Shown here one piece after another: positions 1 through 4,020 of a DNA stretch of 5,761 nt. How positions within the stretch are numbered: position 1 is the stretch's first letter; each line of letters starts with the position of its first letter. The stretch comes from Bacteroidota bacterium (GTDB taxonomy: Bacteria; Bacteroidota; Rhodothermia; Balneolales; Balneolaceae): positions 1-5,761 of the forward strand of contig JAGXIS010000032.1 in the NCBI GenBank assembly GCA_024635465.1, read 5' to 3'. The notes beneath the pieces are model-generated. The model was not told the origin of the DNA, did not search any database, and saw nothing but the letters and a program-made list of their open reading frames with translations. The translations under genes were made by a program, and so were the position numbers.

Positions 1-157
1 CTGCTATGATTTGACCGGCAAGTTCTAGCTCCTCATTGGTCAATTCATTTGAAGTTGTTCCCACATTGGAATCATTAATTGAACATCCTGAAAAAATGAT
101 TATTGCAATTAGTAAAGCCGTTGATGTCTGAGTCAATTTTAGTATTCGTGATTTCAT
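1..157 (-). CDS. Small predicted lipoprotein, N-terminal part only
   Basis: The reading frame opens at an ATG (155-157) and runs off the low-coordinate edge, giving 52 visible residues. The start has a type II signal peptide: basic residues K2, R4 and K7, a hydrophobic stretch at about residues 13-22, and a lipobox F-S-G-C with the lipidated Cys at 25. After Cys25 comes a short Ser/Asn/Asp-rich linker and then an acidic, helix-prone stretch (about residues 37-52). It should be exported and lipid-anchored in the envelope. I do not recognise the family, and the functional domain may lie outside the window. It follows the ECF sigma gene by 72 bp on the same strand, where Bacteroidota usually carry a FecR-like anti-sigma gene. 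The visible part has no FecR features: it starts with a signal peptide, not a cytoplasmic sigma-binding domain. No Shine-Dalgarno sequence is visible; the leader is AT-rich, as is usual in this phylum. Confidence 0.8.
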   Translation of the reverse strand, partial: MKSRILKLTQTSTALLIAIIIFSGCSINDSNVGTTSNELTNEELELAGQIIA

Positions 158-196
158 ATTACTGGTATTTTATTACTGAGAACTTTACAAGTAATA

Positions 197-228
197 CAGT
201 TATAGGTAGGGGGTACCCCTAACTCAAA
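197..228 (-). promoter_or_regulatory. Candidate promoter for the lipoprotein gene
   Basis: Read on the minus strand, a TTTG (225-228) is followed after 20 nt by TATAACTG (197-204). This resembles the Bacteroidota housekeeping promoter (TTTG at -33, about 20 nt, TAnnTTTG at -7), but two of the last four bases of the -7 box differ. The spacer holds a GC-rich palindrome. Start of transcription would fall near 190, leaving a leader of about 33 nt before the ATG at 157. The call rests on pattern matching only. Confidence 0.25.
207..221. repeat. GC-rich palindrome in the sigma-lipoprotein gap
   Basis: TAGGGG (207-212) and CCCCTA (216-221) form a perfect 6-bp inverted repeat around GTA, inside an otherwise AT-rich gap. 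It includes the 10-bp perfect palindrome GGGGTACCCC (210-219). No T-tract follows on either strand, so it does not look like an intrinsic terminator. An operator or an ECF-sigma-related promoter element is possible. Confidence 0.5.
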
Positions 229-229
229 T

Positions 230-769
230 TCAAATTTCTAAATAATTTTTTAACGAAGCACGAAGATCTTTCAGTGCAAGTGCCATATGATTTTCTACGG
301 TTTTTGGACTGATTTTGAGAATTTCGGCTGTTTCTTTGTAGGTAAATTCATTTATAAAACAGTGTTCAAAGACACTTCTGCGGCGTTCAGGCATTTTTTG
401 GACTGCAGCTTCTATCGATTCCTGAAGATCGCTGAGTTGCAGGTTATCTAATGGAGTTTCGTCTGTATGTTCTATTTTCAGTTCATCAAGGTCAAACGGA
501 TTTACTCTGTTCAGGTGGTTAATCATGCGAGTGTATGCTATTCTGAACAGATAGGCATGCAACGACAAATCAGGTTTGATTTTATGCCTGTTTTCCCAAA
601 TGTAAATAAAGGCTTTTTGAATCAAATCCTCTGCTACGTCTGAGCGGATACCTCTGCTCCTCAAATAGATGTATACTTTTTCGAAGCTATCATCATAAAA
701 TTTTTTAAAAGCCTCTTGATCCCCATTTTTAATGGCTTGATATAGTTCTTTTTGTTGATTTTTGTCCAT
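230..769 (-). CDS. ECF-type RNA polymerase sigma factor, Bacteroidota style
   Basis: This encodes a 179-residue sigma-70 family factor of the extracytoplasmic-function group, which directs core RNA polymerase to a small promoter set. Region 2 covers about residues 21-90: it includes SDVAEDLIQKAFIYIWENR (residues 43-61, the region 2.1-2.2 core-binding helix) and the LFRIAYTRMINHLNR segment (74-88) that would read the -10 element. A variable acidic linker (about 91-114) leads to region 4 (about 115-175), with PERRRSVFEHCFINEFTYKETA followed by the recognition helix ISPKTVENHMALALKDLR (153-170, split here only for description). There is no extra C-terminal domain. I chose the ATG at 767-769, where sigma-like sequence starts; the ATG at 776-778 would add three residues. 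Upstream in-frame codons (ATG at 818-820, TTG at 863-865) would add a hydrophobic stretch foreign to the family. Regulator and target genes are unknown; the downstream lipoprotein is the nearest candidate partner. Confidence 0.92.
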   Translation of the reverse strand: MDKNQQKELYQAIKNGDQEAFKKFYDDSFEKVYIYLRSRGIRSDVAEDLIQKAFIYIWENRHKIKPDLSLHAYLFRIAYTRMINHLNRVNPFDLDELKIEHTDETPLDNLQLSDLQESIEAAVQKMPERRRSVFEHCFINEFTYKETAEILKISPKTVENHMALALKDLRASLKNYLEI

Positions 770-882
770 TACGGACATCAAGGCCGAAAATATAATTAGC
801 TCTGTCAGGAAAAAAGTCATGAGTTTTTTTAATTCGAATAAGTAAATATTCTTCAACTTATTCAATATAACTGATTAAAGAG

Positions 883-898
883 AAGTGAAAAGTGAAAA
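883..898. repeat. Short tandem repeat, AGTGAAAA type
   Basis: AAGTGAAA and AGTGAAAA lie head to tail, giving two copies of the 8-bp period. It sits about 115 bp upstream of the sigma start and at the low-coordinate edge of the repeat block. The copy number is low, so it could be chance in AT-rich DNA. Confidence 0.4.
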
Positions 899-924
899 GG
901 CAATGGACAGGAAATCACCCCCAA

Positions 925-1033
925 CCGTCATCCTTGTAGATCAGGATCTCGTGACTATAGTCTTTGATTAGGCTATGGTTTCGTTCAAGAGCATTCGCTC
1001 CATGGAGATCCTGAAACGAGTTCAGGATGATGG
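925..1033. repeat. Inverted pair of REP-like palindromic repeat arms
   Basis: The left arm (925-950) begins CCGTCATCCT and ends TCAGGATCTC. The right arm (1005-1033) begins GAGATCCTGA and ends TCAGGATGATGG, and its reverse complement matches the left arm apart from a few changes and a 3-nt length difference. The right arm is itself a clean hairpin: ATCCTGAA (1008-1015), loop ACGAG, TTCAGGAT (1021-1028). The left arm keeps a weaker version, ATCCT (930-934) with AGGAT (943-947). The 54-bp centre contains GACTATAGTC (953-962) and GAGC-ATTC-GCTC (989-1000). The architecture resembles dispersed extragenic palindromes or a tiny non-autonomous element. No protein is encoded. Confidence 0.7.
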
Positions 1034-1045
1034 TTATAATGAAAT

Positions 1046-1126
1046 CCCTGCACCCTGCACCTTGTACTCCCAATGGTTGGGACTTCCGCTACGATCCACT
1101 CTGCACCTTGAACCCTGCTCCCTGAA
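1046..1126. repeat. Degenerate CCCTGCACC-type short repeats ending at the lat stop
   Basis: CCCTGCACC occurs at 1046-1054 and again, overlapping, at 1053-1061. CTGCACCTTG occurs at 1055-1064 and 1101-1110, and variants (ACCCTGCTCCCTGAA) fill 1112-1126. Between them, TCCCAA-TGG-TTGGGA (1068-1082) is a perfect 6-bp hairpin. The block ends directly against the lat stop codon (1127-1129). The base composition, rich in C and T on the plus strand, differs from the surrounding AT-rich spacers. It is probably a dispersed noncoding repeat family of this genome. Confidence 0.55.
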
Positions 1127-2467
1127 TCATACCATCGGACATTTCTCAACAGCTGTTTTGTAACTTTCTTTCAAGATGTCCAAACCTGTATCGATGTGGT
1201 GTTTTTGAGTAGTTAACGGAGACCTGAATCGGATGCTTTTTGTGCCACAACCTAAGATCATCAGATGATTTTTCATGCACTCTTTACGGAGTTCGTCACG
1301 AGAATGAGTATCAGGCAGGTCGATCGCACAAAAAAGTCCTTTACCTCGTGGATTGGATATAAACTCTTCTTCATCGGCTAGTTCCTTAAGTTTATTCTGC
1401 AAATATTCACCGACTTTGTTCACATTATCCACCAAGTGGTCCTCTTCGATCACTTCGAGTATCCGCTGAAACCGAACCATATCAACCAGATTGCCACCCC
1501 ATGTTGAATTGATTCGCGATGATACATTAAAACAGTTGGTTTCAATTTCATCCACTTTTTTTCCGGCCAGAATACCGCATACCTGTGCTTTTTTCCCGAA
1601 AGCGATGATATCCGGTTCTACATAGTATTCATGAGCCCAAAACTTCCCGGTCAGAGCCACTCCGGTTTGTACTTCATCGTAGATAAAAAGAGCATCAAAC
1701 TCCATTGTCAGATCTTTAAGCGCCTGATGGAATTCTTTCCTGAAATGATTATCTCCTCCTTCACCCTGAATCGGTTCCAGGATGATGCAGGCAATATCAT
1801 CTTTGTAGGTTTCAAAATATTGTCGGGCTTGTGCTATGGCTTGTTCCTCTTCAAGAACCACTTTTTGAGTGTTCTCTTCATTCAATGGGAACTTAATTGC
1901 AGGATTGTGAATTCTTGGCCAATCAAACTTTGGAAAATATTTGGTTTTAGTGGGCTCTGTATTTGTCAGAGATAGGGTATAGCCGCTTCTCCCATGAAAA
2001 GCTTTATCCAGATGCAATACCTTATGTCCCTTTTCGGTTCGATACCCCTTCTTGAAATTCTTTTGAACCTTCCAATCAAAAGCAACCTTGAGAGCATTTG
2101 CCACAGCAACGGCACCTCCGGCAACAAAAAATGCATGAGGCAGATAATCCGGGATACCAACGCGTGAAAAAGTATCAACAAACTCTGCCATTTCCTCGGT
2201 ATAGACGTCTGAATTGGAGGGTTTGTTGATAGCAACCTCCCCGAGTTTTTTTACAAAATCAGGATCTCCGGCGAGTCGGTCGTGATTCATACCCAGAGGA
2301 TTTGACGCAAAAAAGGTGAAAAAATCAAGATAATCGACATTGTGAGCCGAATCGTGAAGATAGAGACCTTTGCTCTTTTTCAGATCCAGGACTATGTCGA
2401 GTCCGTCAGTTATCAGATGTTTTCGAAGTGTATCACGAACGTTGTTTGGAGATATTGGTTTTGACAT
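1127..2467 (-). CDS. lat: L-lysine 6-aminotransferase (lysine epsilon-aminotransferase)
   Basis: This 446-residue class III PLP aminotransferase (EC 2.6.1.36) transfers the epsilon-amino group of lysine to 2-oxoglutarate, giving 2-aminoadipate 6-semialdehyde (which cyclises to P6C) and glutamate. It acts in the cytoplasm and should be a dimer. It tracks Mycobacterium tuberculosis LAT (Rv3290c) almost end to end, including DGLDIVLDL (21-29), NKPSNSDVY (81-89), AFHGRSGYTLSLTNT (156-170), FPKFDWPRI (178-186) and NSTWGGN (320-326). Active-site residues, with mycobacterial numbering from memory: PLP lysine K292 in AFGKKAQVCG (K300), D264 and Q267 in DEVQTG, substrate-binding R160 (R170) and R413 (R422), switch glutamate E236 in QGEGG (E243), and T322 (T330). 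One oddity is that two usually acidic positions, E126 and E133 of the mycobacterial enzyme, are Ala116 and Ala123 here. The ATG at 2465-2467 matches the family N-terminus. It lies 119 bp after rocD; with no clear promoter between, cotranscription is plausible. Confidence 0.95.
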   Translation of the reverse strand: MSKPISPNNVRDTLRKHLITDGLDIVLDLKKSKGLYLHDSAHNVDYLDFFTFFASNPLGMNHDRLAGDPDFVKKLGEVAINKPSNSDVYTEEMAEFVDTFSRVGIPDYLPHAFFVAGGAVAVANALKVAFDWKVQKNFKKGYRTEKGHKVLHLDKAFHGRSGYTLSLTNTEPTKTKYFPKFDWPRIHNPAIKFPLNEENTQKVVLEEEQAIAQARQYFETYKDDIACIILEPIQGEGGDNHFRKEFHQALKDLTMEFDALFIYDEVQTGVALTGKFWAHEYYVEPDIIAFGKKAQVCGILAGKKVDEIETNCFNVSSRINSTWGGNLVDMVRFQRILEVIEEDHLVDNVNKVGEYLQNKLKELADEEEFISNPRGKGLFCAIDLPDTHSRDELRKECMKNHLMILGCGTKSIRFRSPLTTQKHHIDTGLDILKESYKTAVEKCPMV

Positions 2468-2586
2468 CAGGCAGTTTATTAATCAATTATCGGTCTGCAA
2501 TTGTCCTTGTAGGATAAGAAACTAACCCACCCAATGGCAAGACATGATTGAGTAGTTAATAAGTAGAAATGAAGATAATATTTATC

Positions 2587-3852
2587 TCAATTCATGTACT
2601 CTTTAAAAGTCTTACCTATGATGGATACGCACTCCATGAGTTGCTCTTCTGTCATGACTAACGGTGGTGCAAATCGTATAATATTACCGTGAGTCGGTTT
2701 AGCGAGCAAGCCGTTATTTTTAAGATTTACACAGAGATTCCAGGCTGCATCTCCGGATGGGTCGTCATCAATGACCACGGCATTCAGAAGGCCTTTACCT
2801 CTCACACTCACAATCAGTGAACACTCTTCTTTCAATTTATTCATCTCGTTACGGAATATCTCACCGAGTTTTCGTGCATTCTGAATGAGATTTTCGTTTT
2901 CGACCACTTCAAGGGATGCCAAAGCCACTTTACATCCCAAAGGATTTCCACCAAAGGTAGAGCCATGTTGCCCCGGCTGAATCACATCCATCACGATGTT
3001 ATCTGTTAATAGTGCAGAAACCGGGTAGACTCCCCCGGAAAGTGCTTTTCCGAGAATAATCATGTCCGGCCGTACATAATGTTCGGGCTGACGCTCGCAT
3101 TGATTACTGCAAGTACAATTCCCACAAACAGCCAACAGACTGCCGGTTCTGGCAATGCCTGTCTGTATTTCGTCACAGATCAAGAGCACATTATTAGCTT
3201 TACAAAGATCAGAAGCTGCTTTTATATAGCCTTCATCCGGCAGAAAAACACCGGCTTCACCTTGAATAGGTTCCACCAAAAAGGCTACGACGTTATCATC
3301 CTTGAGTGCTTCTTTAAGTTGATCTGTATTTCCGTATTCAATAGAGATAAATCCGGGAGTATAAGGGCCAAAATAATCTTTAGCATTCGAGTTGCTTGAA
3401 AAAGAGATGATGGTGGTTGTCCGGCCGTGAAAATTATTGTCACAAACAATGATCTTGGCTTCATTTTCTGGAATGCCTTTTATCTGATACCCCCATTTTC
3501 TGGCGATTTTGATGGCAGTTTCTACAGCTTCAGCACCTGTATTCATCGGGAGTACCTTATCATACCCAAACAGTTGGGTCAGTTTCTGCTCAAATTCCCC
3601 CAATACATTATTATAAAATGCACGGGAGGTTAATGTGAGTGTCTCACCTTGCTCTCGAAGTGCTTTGATGATATGTGGGTGGCAGTGACCCTGATTTACA
3701 GCAGAATAAGCGGAGAGAAAATCATAATATTTATTCCCTTCCGGATCCCAGACATATACGCCTTTTCCTTTTGAAAGTACTACCGGTAGGGGATGGTAAT
3801 TATGAGCTCCATATTTATCTTCAAGGTCTATTGCGTCTTTGCTGGATATCAT
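2587..3852 (-). CDS. rocD: Ornithine aminotransferase (ornithine-oxo-acid transaminase)
   Basis: This 421-residue class III PLP enzyme (EC 2.6.1.13) moves the delta-amino group of ornithine to 2-oxoglutarate, giving glutamate 5-semialdehyde (in equilibrium with P5C) and glutamate. It links ornithine and arginine to proline and glutamate metabolism in the cytoplasm. The OAT signature GAHNYHPLPVVL (15-26) carries Y19, equivalent to the ornithine-specific Tyr55 of human OAT. Other landmarks are FLSAYSAVNQGHCHP (45-59), NTGAEAVETAIK (104-115), NFHGRT with R144, EPIQGEAG with E199, DEIQTG with D227 and Q230, PLP lysine K269 in LGKALSGGVYPVSA, HGSTFGGNP (296-304), and R393 in IIRFAPP. A loop not found in the human enzyme (about 243-256) carries four cysteines, C243-x2-C246-x-C248-x3-C252, shortly before the PLP-lysine strand. 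I recall similar loops in other Bacteroidota OATs. The ATG at 3850-3852 fits the family start. Upstream are a candidate promoter and repeated motifs. Confidence 0.96.
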   Translation of the reverse strand: MISSKDAIDLEDKYGAHNYHPLPVVLSKGKGVYVWDPEGNKYYDFLSAYSAVNQGHCHPHIIKALREQGETLTLTSRAFYNNVLGEFEQKLTQLFGYDKVLPMNTGAEAVETAIKIARKWGYQIKGIPENEAKIIVCDNNFHGRTTTIISFSSNSNAKDYFGPYTPGFISIEYGNTDQLKEALKDDNVVAFLVEPIQGEAGVFLPDEGYIKAASDLCKANNVLLICDEIQTGIARTGSLLAVCGNCTCSNQCERQPEHYVRPDMIILGKALSGGVYPVSALLTDNIVMDVIQPGQHGSTFGGNPLGCKVALASLEVVENENLIQNARKLGEIFRNEMNKLKEECSLIVSVRGKGLLNAVVIDDDPSGDAAWNLCVNLKNNGLLAKPTHGNIIRFAPPLVMTEEQLMECVSIIGKTFKEYMN

Positions 3853-3872
3853 GCTTTTGACTGCTGAAATAT

Positions 3873-3953
3873 TAGTAATTTGAGTTTTGAAAGTGGAAAA
3901 TACAAATTACTGAATTGAAGTTGGTGATTTTCTTACGCTTTCAAAAATTACTG
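3873..3953. promoter_or_regulatory. Three copies of an AAATTACT motif upstream of rocD
   Basis: AAATTACTG occurs as a direct repeat at 3904-3912 and 3945-3953, 41 bp apart (about four helical turns). An inverted copy, AGTAATTT, lies at 3874-3881. The outer copies are flanked by a further inverted match, TTTTGAAAG (3885-3893) against CTTTCAAAA (3938-3946). The copy at 3945-3953 overlaps the candidate -7 box. This geometry would suit an operator for a dimeric or multimeric regulator. The region is AT-rich, so chance is a real alternative. Confidence 0.35.
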
Positions 3954-3972
3954 TAGACTACTAAAATTCAAT
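3943..3972 (-). promoter_or_regulatory. Candidate promoter for rocD (possibly rocD-lat)
   Basis: On the minus strand ATTG (3969-3972) is followed after 18 nt by TAATTTTT (3943-3950). This matches the Bacteroidota TTTG / TAnnTTTG pattern with one mismatch in each box and nearly the usual spacing. Transcription would begin near 3936, giving a leader of about 85 nt before the rocD ATG. Its position after the upstream stop codon fits a promoter that separates rocD from the DUF5916 gene. Confidence 0.35.
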
Positions 3973-4020
3973 TGTAATATTTCAAGGTAACGGAAATGGG
4001 AAAAAGTTTTGAAGCCTTTC

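Larger units (their letters stand above)
770..1126. other. Gene-free repeat-rich gap between lat and sigma
   Basis: This 357-bp stretch holds no believable gene. Its content is a short AGTGAAAA tandem repeat (883-898), an inverted pair of palindromic repeat arms (925-1033), a small hairpin (1068-1082) and degenerate CCCTGCACC-type units (1046-1126). The part nearest sigma (770-882) is AT-rich and is probably the sigma leader and promoter region, although I find no good -33/-7 match there. No hairpin in the region is followed by a T-tract on the minus strand, so no intrinsic terminator for lat is apparent. Confidence 0.7.

Noticed and set aside
207..221. Intrinsic terminator after the sigma gene.
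   Set aside because: The 6-bp stem is strong but is not followed by a T-tract on either strand, and the same-strand lipoprotein begins 50 bp later.
770..865. An in-frame N-terminal extension of the sigma factor (TTG at 863-865 or ATG at 818-820) adding a hydrophobic stretch of up to 32 residues.
   Set aside because: ECF sigma factors are cytoplasmic and begin near the region 2 helix; the extension is AT-rich leader sequence without family similarity. The ATG at 767-769 gives a typical 179-residue protein.
1008..1028. Rho-independent terminator for lat formed by the ATCCTGAA/TTCAGGAT hairpin.
   Set aside because: On the minus strand the hairpin is followed by CTCCATGG with no run of T, and it lies about 100 bp beyond the stop codon; it is better explained as part of the repeat.
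975..1163. A 62-codon plus-strand frame across the repeat block.
   Set aside because: It is made of the repeat arms and CCCTGCACC units, runs into the 3' end of lat on the opposite strand, and has no recognisable protein features.
1631..2235. Overlapping open frames inside lat (plus strand 1631-1975, minus strand 1966-2235).
   Set aside because: Both are read in other frames through strongly conserved aminotransferase sequence and have no family-like motifs.
2573..2587. AGATAA-TAT-TTATCT hairpin at the rocD stop codon.
   Set aside because: The stem contains a single G-C pair in six and overlaps the stop codon, with no T-tract after it; it would be a weak terminator and may be chance in AT-rich DNA. 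The rest of the 119-bp rocD-lat gap shows nothing clear.
3079..3860. Plus-strand open frames antisense to rocD (3079-3399, 3427-3633, 3675-3860).
   Set aside because: They are opposite the conserved OAT coding sequence and have no recognisable domains.
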